From NCBI RefSeq assembly GCF_040732315.1, contig NZ_CP160388.1:1699501-1763500 (forward strand): a stretch of 64,000 bases of DNA, read 5' to 3'. This document shows, one piece after another, positions 9,411 through 19,400 of the stretch. Source of the DNA: Oryzisolibacter sp. LB2S. GTDB taxonomy: Bacteria > Pseudomonadota > Gammaproteobacteria > Burkholderiales > Burkholderiaceae_C. How positions within the stretch are numbered: the stretch's first letter is position 1; each line of letters opens with the position of its first letter. Below the pieces are notes generated by a model that worked only from the letters and a program-made list of their open reading frames with translations, was not told where the DNA came from and made no database searches. The translations under genes and the position numbers were made by a program.

Positions 9411-10637
9411 TCAGCCTTGGCTGCGTGTGCACAGGTGCAGCTCCCCTTCCGCCTTCCGGGGCCTGGACCGGGGCGCGGCAGCCGCGTCGCGCCGGCGCAG
9501 GGCCCAGCGCTCCAGGCCGTAGTACGACAGCGCGGCCAGCAGCGTGGAGATGGCCAGGCCCAGAGCCACGACCGCGGGCCAGGGCAGATCGGCGCGCAGC
9601 CAGCGCACCACCGGGTAGTGCCAGAGGTAGATGCCATAGGACAGCCGGCCCAGCGTGACCAGCGCCGGCGCGCTCAGCATCTCGTAGATGGCGCCGCGGC
9701 GCTCGAGCAGGGCCAGCATCACCACCACGGTGGCGCATTCGACCACCGTCATGCCCCAGACCATGGCGTTCATGTCGTCCCAGGCCTGGGCCATGAGCAG
9801 GGGCACGGCCAGCACCAGCCACATGAAGTGCACGAGACGCTGGCGCAGCGCCTCGAACCAGGCTGGCCGCTCGCGCAACAGCGTGGCCAGCAGGCCGCCG
9901 GCCAGCAGGCCCGTGGCGCGGGTGTCGAAGCGGAAGAAGATCTCGTAGAACTGCTGGCCCTGCACCACCCACAGCACGCGCCAGGCCCAGGCCAGCAGAA
10001 ACAGCGCCAGCATCGGGCGCCACAGCTTGCCCGGTTGCGTCACGCGGGCCAGCAGCACCAGCAGCGGCGGCCAGACCAGGTAGAAATGCTCCTCCACCGA
10101 CAGCGACCACATGTGCAGCAGCGTGTCCGGGCTGTCGAAGAAGGCGATGCCGTAGTCCGCCAGGTAGAGCAGGGACACCAGCGCGTCGGTGTACATGTCG
10201 GTCATGCCCGGCCAGAGCAGGGGCGCGAAGATGCAGTAGGCGAGCAGAAACAGCACGAGCGCCGGCATCAGCCGCCACAGGCGCCGGCGGTAGAAGCGCC
10301 AGTAGTCCAGGCGCCCGCTCTGCTGCCATTCCTGCAGCAGCAGCGTGGTGATCAGGTAGCCGCTGAGCACGAAGAACAGGTCCACCCCATAGAACGCGCC
10401 GTCGAACAGCGGCGCATGGGCGTGCGACAGGATGACGAGCAGGATGGCCACGGCGCGCAGCCCGTCCAGGGCCGGGTTGTAGGGCAGGGCGGGCAGCGGC
10501 TGGCCCGCTCGGGTGGTCTGATGGCGCTGTGCGTGCAAAACGGAGCATCTCCCGTCTGCCGTGGTGGGCCGCGCATGCTCCTTGCCGAGGAGCAGGGGCG
10601 GTGCGTCACCACGGGGGTTGAAGAAATTGCGGGCCAC
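9411..10637 (-). CDS. Acyltransferase 3 family membrane protein (OafA/YrhL type)
   Basis: Integral membrane protein of 408 aa. After about 50 polar residues comes the family signature PALDGLRAVAILLVILSHA, with the catalytic histidine, then FYGVDLFFVLSGYLIT and the MWSLSVEEHFYLVWP motif. About ten transmembrane helices follow. Members O-acylate surface polysaccharides, lipids or glycans; the acceptor cannot be told from this locus, which has no glycan cluster around it. The N-terminus is uncertain. A TTG at about 10538 with GGGAG upstream would remove 33 poorly conserved residues. Confidence 0.88.
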   Translation of the reverse strand: MARNFFNPRGDAPPLLLGKEHARPTTADGRCSVLHAQRHQTTRAGQPLPALPYNPALDGLRAVAILLVILSHAHAPLFDGAFYGVDLFFVLSGYLITTLLLQEWQQSGRLDYWRFYRRRLWRLMPALVLFLLAYCIFAPLLWPGMTDMYTDALVSLLYLADYGIAFFDSPDTLLHMWSLSVEEHFYLVWPPLLVLLARVTQPGKLWRPMLALFLLAWAWRVLWVVQGQQFYEIFFRFDTRATGLLAGGLLATLLRERPAWFEALRQRLVHFMWLVLAVPLLMAQAWDDMNAMVWGMTVVECATVVVMLALLERRGAIYEMLSAPALVTLGRLSYGIYLWHYPVVRWLRADLPWPAVVALGLAISTLLAALSYYGLERWALRRRDAAAAPRSRPRKAEGELHLCTRSQG

Positions 10638-10804
10638 CGAGGGTGGCCGAGGCCGTGCATGGCATCACGGCCGGGGAGGCTGTCGAAGACAGTGGAATGC
10701 GGCGAAGTTTAAGTAAAAACCCGAATGTTTGCCGTAGCCGAATGTCAGCAACCATCAGCAATGATTACTTTTTCGCCCGGCTCACAGCCTCTCAGGCGGC
10801 GGAG
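10638..10804. other. Non-coding gap upstream of the acyltransferase gene
   Basis: 167 bp between two minus-strand genes. I see no RNA gene, terminator or clear promoter. The stretch around 10715-10775 is AT-richer than its surroundings, so a promoter for the acyltransferase could lie here. Confidence 0.3.
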
Positions 10805-11350
10805 TCACCCCAGCAGCAGCTTTTGCACCAGGTCGGCGGCCGTGCAGGCGCTGTACTTGCGCATCAGGCGTGCGCGGTAGATCTCCACCGTGCGGTGGCT
10901 GATGCCCAGCGTGCGGCCGATCTCCTTGGAGGTCATGCCCTCGAGCAGGCGTGCGGCCACCTCGCGCTCGCGCGCCGTGAGCTCGGCCTTCACGGGGCGC
11001 TGGGCGGACAGGTCCTCGAAGCTCCAGATGCCCGAGGCATGGGGGTCTTCGCGGTTGAGCGCGCGGCCCGAGACATGGCACCAGAAGGTCTCGCCATTGA
11101 CGCGCTTCATGATGCGGCTGTCGGCGTAGTAGCCGCGGGCGTTCAGTATGGGGGCCATGCGCGCGCCCAGGCGCTCGTACTCGTCGGCGCTGGGGTAGAG
11201 CACCTGGAAGGACTGGCCTATGAGCAGCTCGCGCGATGCGCCGAACATCTCGCACACCTGGCGGTTGCAGTCCACCATGATGCGGTTGCGCGATATCACC
11301 AGCCCCACGGGCGCCATCTCGAAGGCCAGGCGGTAGTCGGCAACATCCAT
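10805..11350 (-). CDS. PAS-domain LuxR-family transcriptional regulator
   Basis: Cytoplasmic regulator of 181 aa. Residues about 5-105 form a PAS sensor fold (FEMAPVGLVISRNRIMVDCN, then GETFWCHVSGRALN). A LuxR-type helix-turn-helix follows at about 118-175 (LTAREREVAARLLEGMTSK, TLGISHRTVEIYRARLMRK). The ligand is unknown; PAS domains may sense a small molecule, redox state or haem. It is divergent from the CoA-transferase genes with 81 bp between, and that gap holds a perfect inverted repeat. This suggests that the protein controls the neighbouring operon and possibly itself. Confidence 0.9.
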   Translation of the reverse strand: MDVADYRLAFEMAPVGLVISRNRIMVDCNRQVCEMFGASRELLIGQSFQVLYPSADEYERLGARMAPILNARGYYADSRIMKRVNGETFWCHVSGRALNREDPHASGIWSFEDLSAQRPVKAELTAREREVAARLLEGMTSKEIGRTLGISHRTVEIYRARLMRKYSACTAADLVQKLLLG

Positions 11351-11371
11351 GGTGGTACAAGTCTTTAGGGA

Positions 11372-11397
11372 ATACTACTTAACGCAATACGTAGTAT
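11372..11397. promoter_or_regulatory. Putative operator of the PAS-LuxR regulator (inverted repeat)
   Basis: Perfect 7-bp inverted repeat ATACTAC (11372-11378) and GTAGTAT (11391-11397) with a 12-bp spacer. It lies in the divergent intergenic region between the regulator and the CoA-transferase operon. LuxR-family dimers bind such palindromes. Assignment to this regulator is inferred from position only. Confidence 0.6.
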
Positions 11398-11431
11398 CGT
11401 AGCGCATCGATTCAGTACTTCAGGAGGCAAC

Positions 11432-12139
11432 GTGAAAAAGCTCTACCCTTCGGCAGCCGAGGCGCTCAAGGGCGTCGTGGCTGATGGCCAGCTGCTGGCC
11501 GTCGGCGGCTTCGGCCTGTGCGGCATCCCCGAGGCGCTCATCGACGCCCTGTGCGCGAGCGGCGTCAAGGATCTGACGGTCATCTCCAACAACGCCGGCG
11601 TGGACGGCTTTGGCCTGGGCAAGCTGCTCAACACGCGCCAGATCAGGAAGATGATCAGCTCCTACGTGGGCGAGAACAAGGAGTTCGAGCGCCAGTACCT
11701 GGCGGGCGAGCTGGAGCTCGAGTTCACGCCCCAGGGCACGCTGGCCGAGAAGCTGCGCGCCGGCGGCGCGGGCATTCCGGCCTTCTTCACCAAGACCGGC
11801 GTGGGCACCATCGTCGCCGAGGGCAAGGAGACGCGCGAGTTCGACGGCCACACCTATGTCATGGAGCGCTCCCTGGTGCCCGACGTGGCCCTGGTCAAGG
11901 CGCATCGCGCGGACAAGAGCGGCAACCTGCAGTTTCGCCTGACGGCGCGCAACTTCAACCCGGCCGCCGCCATGGCCGGCAAGATCTGCATCGTGGAGGT
12001 CGAGGAAATCGTCGAGACCGGCGCCATGGACCCCGACCAGATCCACCTGCCCGGCATCTACGTGCACCGCATCGTGCACAACCCGACCCCCGAAAAGCGC
12101 ATCGAGAAGCGCACCATCACCGAAAAGACAGGAGCCTGA
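11432..12139 (+). CDS. scoA: 3-oxoacid (succinyl-CoA:acetoacetate) CoA-transferase subunit A
   Basis: Alpha subunit of 235 aa of a class I CoA-transferase, which moves CoA from succinyl-CoA (or acetyl-CoA) to acetoacetate or another 3-oxoacid. The glycine-rich CoA-binding region is visible early ([18 protein letters not shown]), followed by [12 protein letters not shown] and the [16 protein letters not shown] motif. The start codon is GTG, with an excellent AGGAGG 4 nt upstream at 11422-11427. Subunit B begins 1 bp after the stop, and the two are co-translated. In this setting, next to a PAS-LuxR regulator, it probably feeds ketone-body or aromatic catabolism. Confidence 0.93.
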   Translation: MKKLYPSAAEALKGVVADGQLLAVGGFGLCGIPEALIDALCASGVKDLTVISNNAGVDGFGLGKLLNTRQIRKMISSYVGENKEFERQYLAGELELEFTPQGTLAEKLRAGGAGIPAFFTKTGVGTIVAEGKETREFDGHTYVMERSLVPDVALVKAHRADKSGNLQFRLTARNFNPAAAMAGKICIVEVEEIVETGAMDPDQIHLPGIYVHRIVHNPTPEKRIEKRTITEKTGA

Positions 12140-12140
12140 C

Positions 12141-12779
12141 ATGCCGTGGACCCAAGACCAGATGGCCGCGCGCGCGGCGCAGGAGCTGCAGGACGGCTTC
12201 TATGTGAACCTCGGCATCGGCATTCCCACGCTGGTGGCCAACTACACGGGCGACAAGGAAGTGTGGCTGCAGTCGGAGAACGGCATGCTGGGCATAGGCC
12301 CGTTCCCCACCGAGGACCAGGTCGACGCCGACCTGATCAACGCCGGCAAGCAGACCGTGACCACCATCCCCGGTTCGTCCATCTTCGGCAGCCACGAGAG
12401 CTTTGCCATGATCCGTGGCGGCAAGATCAACCTGTCCATCCTGGGCGCCATGCAGGTCACCGACAAGGGTGACCTGGCCAACTGGATGATCCCCGGCAAG
12501 ATGGTCAAGGGCATGGGCGGCGCCATGGACCTGGTGGCCGGCGTCAAGCGCGTGATCGTGCTCATGGAGCATGTGGCGCGCAAGAAGGACGGCACGACCG
12601 ATCTCAAGATCCTGCCCCAATGCACCCTGCCGCTCACCGGCCAGGGCGTGGTCAACCGCATCATCACCGACCTGGGGGTGATGGACGTGACGCCCGAGGG
12701 CCTGAAGCTCGTGGAGCTCGCGCCGGGCGTGAGCTTCGAGGACATCCAGTCCAAGACGGGCGTGCCGCTGCTGCGCTGA
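12141..12779 (+). CDS. scoB: 3-oxoacid CoA-transferase subunit B
   Basis: Beta subunit of 212 aa. It carries the catalytic glutamate in the [12 protein letters not shown] motif, to which CoA becomes thioester-linked. The sequences [13 protein letters not shown] and the later [16 protein letters not shown] are family-conserved. A good rho-independent terminator lies about 50 bp after the stop, so scoAB appear to form a two-gene operon under the divergent promoter region. Function in the A/B heterotetramer is well established for the family; the exact 3-oxoacid (acetoacetate or 3-oxoadipate) cannot be read from the sequence. Confidence 0.93.
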   Translation: MPWTQDQMAARAAQELQDGFYVNLGIGIPTLVANYTGDKEVWLQSENGMLGIGPFPTEDQVDADLINAGKQTVTTIPGSSIFGSHESFAMIRGGKINLSILGAMQVTDKGDLANWMIPGKMVKGMGGAMDLVAGVKRVIVLMEHVARKKDGTTDLKILPQCTLPLTGQGVVNRIITDLGVMDVTPEGLKLVELAPGVSFEDIQSKTGVPLLR

Positions 12780-12826
12780 GGCGCAGGCACCACCGCCGGC
12801 GGGCCCGCGGGCCCGGCCGGCCGCAC

Positions 12827-12854
12827 AAGCCGGGTCGAGAGGCCCGGCTTTTTT
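12827..12854 (+). terminator. Rho-independent terminator after scoB
   Basis: Stem AAGCCGGG pairing with CCCGGCTT, extended by a wobble pair, with a GA-rich tetraloop and then a run of T. It lies about 50 bp downstream of scoB and 60 bp upstream of the next gene. Confidence 0.85.
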
Positions 12855-12914
12855 GCGTTCTGCGGCTGCGCAAAGCACCGTATAGTCGGCCCCAACATTT
12901 GGAAACACCTTGAC

Positions 12915-14282
12915 ATGGGCATGAACGCACCCGCCACCTTGCAGGTCCCCGCCGCCACTGAGGGCGAGAACGACGGCAGTCACTACCTGCGCGCCATCAC
13001 CGACATGGCCGATCGCGGCCATGTGGTGACGCACGATGCCCTGTACACGGACAAGGGCATCAAGCTGCTGGACAAGGGCACGCGTGTCGACGGCCGGCTC
13101 TACGACCGCCTGGTCAAACACAAGCTGCGCGGGCGCATCGAGGACCATCTGACGGCGCAGGACATGGTCAGCGTGCAGACGCTGGTGGAGGTGGCCAGCG
13201 CCCAATGCGAGAGCGATACCCTGGCCTATCTGCTGGTGCACACGCTGGAGGGCATGACGGCCGCCAGGCTGCTGGCGCCCGTGCGTGCCATGCTGCTGCC
13301 CGCGGCCATCGCCTTCAAGCTCACGGTGATGCGTGAGCAATACCCTGCGTTGTTCGCCCACAGCGTGCGCGTGATGCTGGTCTCCGTGTACCTGGGCATC
13401 AGGAGCGGCTGGAGCGAGCGCCAATGCGTGCCGCTGGCCGCCGCGGCGCTGTTGCACGACATGGGGTCGCTGCACATGGATCCCGTCTGGCACGACCCGG
13501 CCAACAAGATCACCGGAGTGGGGCGCAAGCAGCTGCTGGCGCATCCGGTCACATCCATGCTCATCGCGCGCGAGCAGAACATCTACCCGCGCTCGGTGGA
13601 GCAGGCCATCCTCGAGCATCACGAGCACATGGACGGCAGCGGCTATCCGCGCGGCTTGCGGGGCGATCAGATCTCCCCCATGGGCCAGATTCTGCTGACG
13701 GCCGAGGTGGTGGCCGCATTCTTCGAGAAATATGCCGACCAGGCCCCGGCCCAGCGCCTGTCGCTCACGCTCAAGCTGAACCACCGCAAGTTCCCCTCGG
13801 ACCTGGTGGCCTGCCTGCTGCCTCTGCTGCAGATACGCGCCGTGCAGGGGGACGTACAGGCATCGCACGGCGATGTGGAGCATTGCGTGACGCAGCTTGC
13901 ACAGGCCTTCGACGACTGGGAGTCCCGCCGCGCAGGCCCGCCGCCGGTGCAGCCGCCGCAGGAGGGGCAGGAGGAGGCGCAGGCCTGCGTCATCGTCGGG
14001 CAGCGGCTTGCTGCGCTGCAGAAGTCGCTGTTCGAGTCCGGTACCCATCCGCGCCAGCTCACCGACATGATCCCGCTGCTGCAGGGCGATGCCCAGGGCA
14101 TGGCCGAGCTCGCCCTCCTGGTGCAGGAGGCGCTGTGGCAGCTGCAGCGCATCGTCAACGTCACCTACAGCCAATGGCCCGGGTTACCCGACAGCCCGGA
14201 GCCGGGTGACATCGCCGTCATGCGCTGGCGCGATGCCTGCGCCGCCCGGCTGGCGCAGGAGCCCATGACAGCGGCGTCTTGA
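12915..14282 (+). CDS. HD-GYP domain protein (probable cyclic-di-GMP phosphodiesterase)
   Basis: Cytoplasmic protein of 455 aa without transmembrane segments. The N-terminal 150 residues have no recognisable receiver domain but resemble the DUF3391-like lead of some HD-GYP proteins. The HD-GYP domain has the metal-binding HD in LLHDMG (about residue 180) and the signature HHEHMDGSGYPRGL (about 234), so the key metal ligands and the GYP triad appear intact. Such enzymes hydrolyse cyclic-di-GMP and influence motility and biofilm formation. The C-terminal 100 residues are Gln/Glu-rich and not recognised. A second ATG at 12921 is possible. Confidence 0.85.
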   Translation: MGMNAPATLQVPAATEGENDGSHYLRAITDMADRGHVVTHDALYTDKGIKLLDKGTRVDGRLYDRLVKHKLRGRIEDHLTAQDMVSVQTLVEVASAQCESDTLAYLLVHTLEGMTAARLLAPVRAMLLPAAIAFKLTVMREQYPALFAHSVRVMLVSVYLGIRSGWSERQCVPLAAAALLHDMGSLHMDPVWHDPANKITGVGRKQLLAHPVTSMLIAREQNIYPRSVEQAILEHHEHMDGSGYPRGLRGDQISPMGQILLTAEVVAAFFEKYADQAPAQRLSLTLKLNHRKFPSDLVACLLPLLQIRAVQGDVQASHGDVEHCVTQLAQAFDDWESRRAGPPPVQPPQEGQEEAQACVIVGQRLAALQKSLFESGTHPRQLTDMIPLLQGDAQGMAELALLVQEALWQLQRIVNVTYSQWPGLPDSPEPGDIAVMRWRDACAARLAQEPMTAAS

Positions 14283-14303
14283 ACAGACACATCACAAAAG
14301 ACA

Positions 14304-14347
14304 CATCACCTCGAATACTGTATATTTAAACAGTATTCGAGGTGATG
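14304..14347. promoter_or_regulatory. LexA (SOS) box inside a 44-bp palindrome, upstream of imuA
   Basis: TACTGTATATTTAAACAGTA at 14316-14335 is nearly the ideal LexA operator. The symmetry extends well beyond it: 18-bp arms at 14304-14321 and 14330-14347 are perfectly complementary around an 8-bp AT centre. The right arm contains GAGGTGAT (14339-14346), which also serves as a Shine-Dalgarno sequence. LexA control of imuA-imuB-dnaE2 is established in other bacteria. Confidence 0.92.
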
Positions 14348-14350
14348 CCC

Positions 14351-15136
14351 GTGGCCCTTTGTGATTCGTCCTTGACCATTCCCGGTGTCTGGCGCGCCAG
14401 CGCCTGGGCGCAGGCGGACCAGCCGGTGCTGGACACGGGCCATGGGCCGCTCAATGCCGAGCTGCCCGGTGGCGGCTGGCCCCTGGGCGGCCTGACCGAG
14501 CTGCTGCTGCCCGCGCAGGCGCACTGCGAATGGGCCTTGCTGCTGCCGGCGCTGGCGCGTCTGCTGGGCGCCGCGCCTGGGCGCGCCGTGCTGGTGGCGC
14601 CGCCGCTCGAGCCCTTTGCCCCGGCGCTGCAGGCCGCGGGCCTGCCCGCAGAGCGCCTGTGCTGCATACGCCCCTCGGGCCCGGGCGCGGCCATGGCCGC
14701 GGCCTGGGCCTGCGAGCAGGCGCTGCGCTGCCGCGACGTACGCGCCGTGCTCGCCTGGCTGCCGCAGCTCGTCACGCCCCAGCTGCGCCGGCTGCAGCTG
14801 GCGGCCGCGCAGCACCGGCAGCTGCTGTGGCTGCTGCGGCCCGAGGGCGCGCGCGCCCAGGCATCGCCCGCGCCCCTGCGCCTGTGGCTGCAGCCGCAGG
14901 GCGATCGGCTGCTCGTGCATGTGCTCAAGCGCCGCGGCCCCAGTGCCCTGCAGCCCGTGGTGCTGCCCGCGCAGGGCGCGCAGCTCGCCGCGTTGCTGCA
15001 GGCCCAGGCATGGCGGCGGCGCCAGGCCCAGGCCGATGCCCGGGGCATGGCCGCACCGACGCCCATGCCAGCACCGCTGCCCGTCCCCCTGGAGGCATCC
15101 CATGCTGTGGCTGGCCTGGCTGCTGCCCTGCATTGA
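14351..15136 (+). CDS. imuA: SOS mutagenesis protein ImuA
   Basis: RecA/SulA-like accessory protein of the damage-inducible mutasome, which acts with ImuB and DnaE2 in error-prone lesion bypass. The N-terminal part carries WRASAWAQ, then LNAELPGGGWPLGGLTELLL, typical of ImuA. The middle has a RecA-like beta sheet but no canonical Walker A lysine. GTG 14351 is preferred as start (261 aa), because GAGGTGAT at 14339-14346 is an almost complete anti-16S match at ideal spacing. An ATG at 14345 lies inside that Shine-Dalgarno sequence. The gene overlaps imuB by 35 bp and is directly under the LexA box. Confidence 0.9.
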   Translation: MALCDSSLTIPGVWRASAWAQADQPVLDTGHGPLNAELPGGGWPLGGLTELLLPAQAHCEWALLLPALARLLGAAPGRAVLVAPPLEPFAPALQAAGLPAERLCCIRPSGPGAAMAAAWACEQALRCRDVRAVLAWLPQLVTPQLRRLQLAAAQHRQLLWLLRPEGARAQASPAPLRLWLQPQGDRLLVHVLKRRGPSALQPVVLPAQGAQLAALLQAQAWRRRQAQADARGMAAPTPMPAPLPVPLEASHAVAGLAAALH

Positions 15137-16454
15137 TCGGGCCACCGGCCTGCCACCGGCCGCGCAGGGCTGGTGGGCGCTGCGTTTCACGCCGCGCGTG
15201 GCGCTGTTGGATGAGGCCCTGCTGCTGGAGGTGAGCAGCACCGAGCGCCTGTGGGGCGGGCGCGCCGCGCTGCAGGCGCTGCTGCGCCAGGCGGCGCCCG
15301 ATGTCCATCCGCCCGAGGCGCCCGAGGCGGCCGAGGCCACCTGGGCCGCCGGCCCCACGGCCCTGCAGGCCCTGGCACTGCTGCGCCTGCGGCGCATGGG
15401 GTGCCCCCTGCCGCAGCGCCTGCCGCATGGCCTGCCCCTGGCCACGCTCACGGCCTTGCGCCCGCATGCCGCGGCCCTGCAGCACCTGGGCTGCCGCAGC
15501 TGGGGCGATGTGCGCGCGCTGCCGCGTGCCGGCGTGGCGCGGCGCTTTGGCAGCGCCTGCCTGCTGGCGCTCGACCAGGCCTGGGGCGACGCGCCGCAGG
15601 GCTTTGACTGGATCACGCTGCCCGAGCAGTTTGCGCTCGAGCTTGAGCTGCCCGCGCTGGCCGAATCGGCACCGGCGCTGCTGGGCGCGGGACAGCGCCT
15701 GCTCGATGCGCTGCAGGGCTGGCTGTGCGCGCGCCACCTGGGCGTGCTGGCGCTGGAGCTGGCCTGGCGCCACGATCTGCGCCGCGTCGATGGCGTCGAG
15801 CTGCCGCCCTGGCAGCGGCTGCAGCTGCGCACGGCCGAGCCGCTGCAGGGCATGGCGCATCTGCGCCGCCTGCTCTCCGAGCGCCTGGCGCATGAGCGCC
15901 TGGCCGCGCCCGTGAACCGCCTGGCCCTGCGCAGCCTGCAAACGGCGCCCCTGGCCCCGGCCAGCCACGACCTGCTGCCGCCCGCGCCGGACGCGACCCA
16001 GGGCGAGCCCTGGCATCAGTTCGTCGAGCGCCTCTCGGCCCGGCTGGGCGCGGGCAGCCTGCAGGTCGTGGGCCTGCGCGCCGACCACCGCCCCGAGGCC
16101 ATGCAGCAATGGCACCCGGCCATTGCGCCGCCGCAGGGGACTGGGGCCGCGGCGCCGGCCACCTCGGGATTGCCGACCGGCCTGCCCACCTGTCTGCCGA
16201 CCTGGCTCGTGCGCCCGCCGCAGCCGCTCGCGCTCCAGGGCAGCCGCCCCTGCCTGCGTGGCCAGCCCCTGCGCCTGCTGGCCGGCCCGCAGCGCCTGGA
16301 ATCGGGCTGGTGGGAGCCTGCCGGGCAGGGCGAGGCCGGCCCGGGACTGGTGCGGCGCGACTACTTCGTGGCGCACAACGATGCGGCCGGCAGCGTCTGG
16401 ATCTTTCGCGAGCGGGCCAGCGGCGCCTGGTTTCTGCAGGGGGTGTACGCGTGA
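15102..16454 (+). CDS. imuB: ImuB, catalytically degenerate Y-family polymerase subunit
   Basis: Y-family polymerase-like protein of 450 aa that bridges DnaE2 and the beta clamp in the SOS mutasome. The start at 15102 follows GGAGG with 6-nt spacing and gives MLWLAWLLPCIDRATG. The usual palm aspartates of active Y-family enzymes are missing (no DxD near residues 7-9 and no SIDE motif), as in known ImuB proteins. Palm, fingers and little-finger regions are otherwise recognisable up to about residue 330. The C-terminus ends in the ImuB tail RRDYFVAHNDAAGSVWIFRE. The stop overlaps the dnaE2 start. Confidence 0.92.
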   Translation: MLWLAWLLPCIDRATGLPPAAQGWWALRFTPRVALLDEALLLEVSSTERLWGGRAALQALLRQAAPDVHPPEAPEAAEATWAAGPTALQALALLRLRRMGCPLPQRLPHGLPLATLTALRPHAAALQHLGCRSWGDVRALPRAGVARRFGSACLLALDQAWGDAPQGFDWITLPEQFALELELPALAESAPALLGAGQRLLDALQGWLCARHLGVLALELAWRHDLRRVDGVELPPWQRLQLRTAEPLQGMAHLRRLLSERLAHERLAAPVNRLALRSLQTAPLAPASHDLLPPAPDATQGEPWHQFVERLSARLGAGSLQVVGLRADHRPEAMQQWHPAIAPPQGTGAAAPATSGLPTGLPTCLPTWLVRPPQPLALQGSRPCLRGQPLRLLAGPQRLESGWWEPAGQGEAGPGLVRRDYFVAHNDAAGSVWIFRERASGAWFLQGVYA

Positions 16455-19400
16455 GCCTGCCGGACTACGCCGAGCTGCACGCGCTGAGCAACTTCAGCTT
16501 CCAGCGCGGCGCCTCGCACCCGCACGAGCTGGTGCAGCGCGCCCATGACCTGGGCTACGCGGCCCTGGCGCTGACGGACGAATGCTCGGTGGCCGGCATG
16601 GTGCGCGCCCATGTGGCGGCCCGGCAGCTCGGGCTGCGGCTGATTGCGGGCAGCGAATTCCTGTGGGGTGACCTGCGCATCGTGGCCCTGGCGCGCGACG
16701 CCCGGGCCTGGGGCGACCTGTGCGAATTCATCAGCGCCGCGCGCGCACGCGCGCCCAAGGGCAGCTATGTGGTCGATGCGCAATCGCCCTGGGCGCTGCT
16801 GCGGGGCTGCGAACTGCTGCTCGCCCCGCGGCGCGAGGCCTTTGCAGATGCTTCTGATTCAATAGCTGTCAGCGCTTGTCTGGAGAGCGCCAAAGCCCAT
16901 TTTGACCATGAATGCTGGCTGGCCGTGGAGCTGCACATGGCGCAGGGCGACGCGCTGTGGCTGCGCCTGCTGACCGAGGTGGGCGCGCGCCTGGGCCTGC
17001 CGCTGGTGGCCGCGGGCGATGTGCACCTGCATTCGCGCGCGGCCAAGCCGCTGCAGGACGTGATCACCGCCGTGCGCCTGGGCCGGAGCGTGGCCGGCTG
17101 CGGCCTGGCCCTGCAGCCCCATGCCGAGAAGCGGCTGCGCCCGCGCAGCCAGCTCGCCGGCCTGTACCCGCCGGCGCTGCTCGCCGCCACGCTGACCGTG
17201 GCCGGGCGCTGCAGCTTCAGCCTGGACGAGATCCGCTACCGCTACCCGCTGGAGACCGTGCTGCCCGGCATGACGGCCCAGCAGAGCCTGGCCTGGCTGA
17301 CCTGGGAGGGCGCCCATGCCCGCTACCCCCAGGGCGTGCCCGAGGCGCTGCAGGCGCAGATACGCAAGGAGCTCTCCCTGATCGCCGACTGCGGCTACGA
17401 GATGTACTTCCTGACCGTGCACGACATCGTGCGCTACGCGCGCAGCCAGGGCATTCTGTGCCAGGGGCGGGGCTCGGCGGCCAACTCGGTGGTGTGCTAT
17501 TTCCTCGGCATCACGGCCGTCGATCCCGAGCAGGGCCACATGCTGTTCGAGCGCTTCATCAGCAAGGAGCGCAACGAACCGCCGGACATCGACATCGACT
17601 TCGAGCACGAGCGGCGCGAGGCCGTCATCCAGTACATCTACGCCAAGTACGGGCGCGATCGCGCCGCCCTCACGGCCGTGGTCATCCGCTACCGCACGCG
17701 CAGCGCGCTGCGCGACGTGGGCAAGGCCCTGGCCATCGCGCCGGCCCTGGTGGACGCCTTTGCCAAGGACCATCATTGGTTCGACGACCTGCTCGCGCAG
17801 GAGCGGCTGCTGGCCCTGGCCCAGGACCTGGGCGTGCCCCTGAGCGCGCACCAGGCCACGCTGTGGCTTTCTCTGGCGCAGCAGCTGCGCGGCTTTCCGC
17901 GCCACCTGAGCCAGCATGTGGGCGGCTTTGTGCTCACCGAGGGCCCGCTCACGCGCCTGGTGCCCGTCGAGCCCGCGGCCATGCCCGGGCGCTCCGTCAT
18001 TCAGTGGGACAAGGACGACCTCGATGCCATGGGGCTGCTCAAGGTGGACGTGCTCGCCCTGGGCATGCTCAGCGCCCTGCGCCGCTGCCTGGACGCGCGC
18101 GCCGCGCTGCGCGGCGAGCGCTGGGGCCTGGCCGACATCCCGCGCGAGGACCCGGCCACCTATCGCATGGTGTGCGCCGCCGACACCGTGGGCGTGTTCC
18201 AGATCGAAAGCCGCGCGCAGATGAGCATGCTGCCGCGCCTGCAGCCGCGCTGCTTCTACGACCTGGTGGTGCAGGTGGCCATCGTGCGGCCCGGCCCGAT
18301 ACAGGGCGGCATGGTGCACCCCTACCTGCAGGCGCGTGCGCTGGCGCGCCGCCAGGGCGGGGCCGTGCCCCTGCTGCAGCAATATCCGGAGCTCGCCGGG
18401 GCGCTCGCGCGCACCCTGGGCGTGCCCATCTTTCAGGAGCAGGTGATGCAGATCGCCATCGATGCCGCCGGCTTCACGCCGGGCCAGGCCGACGCGCTGC
18501 GCCGCTCCATGGCCGCCTGGCAGCGCAAGGGCGGGGTGCACCACTTCGAGCAGCCCTTCAAGGAAGGCCTGCGCGCGCGTGGCTATCCAGAGGAATTTGC
18601 CGATCGCCTGTTCCGGCAGATCCTGGGCTTTGGCGAATACGGCTTTCCCGAAAGCCATGCCTACAGCTTTGCGCTGCTGGCCTATGCGAGCAGCTGGCTC
18701 AAGCGGCATGAGCCGGCCTGCTTTCTCGCGGCGCTGCTCAATGCACAGCCCATGGGCTTTTACCCGCCCGCCCAGCTTGTGCAGGACGCGCGCCGCCACG
18801 GCGTGCGCGTGCTGCCCATGGACGTCACGGCCAGCGACTGGGACTGCACGCTCGAAGGCCCGCCGCAGCCCATGCGCGCGGTGCAGGCGCCGCAGCCCGC
18901 GGTGCGCCTGGGCCTGCGCCTGGTGTGGGGCTTGCGCAGGGATGCCGTCCGGCGCCTGGTGCGCGCGCGCCAGGACGGCCCCTTTGCCAGCGCCCAGGAC
19001 CTGGCCCTGCGCGCAAGGCTGCAGCGCCAGGACATGCAGGCGCTGGCCGCGGCCGACGCGCTGCGCGCCCTGGCCGGCCACCGCCGCCAGCAGATGTGGG
19101 ATGCCGCGGCACAGCTGCAGAGCCTGCCCCTGCTGCGGGACGCCCCCGTGCACGAAGAGGACCTGGAACTGCCCGAGGCCCCCGAGGGCGAGGACATTCT
19201 GTTCGACTACGCCGCCACCGGCCTGACCCTGCGCCGCCATCCGCTGGCCCTGCTGCGGCCACGGCTCGAGCGCTGGCGCATGGCCACGGCGTTGCAACTG
19301 CGCAACATGCGACGGGGGAGGCGCGTGCGCGCCTGCGGCATCGTCACCGTGCGCCAGCGGCCCGGCTCGGCCGGCGGCACCATGTTCGTCACGCTCGAGG

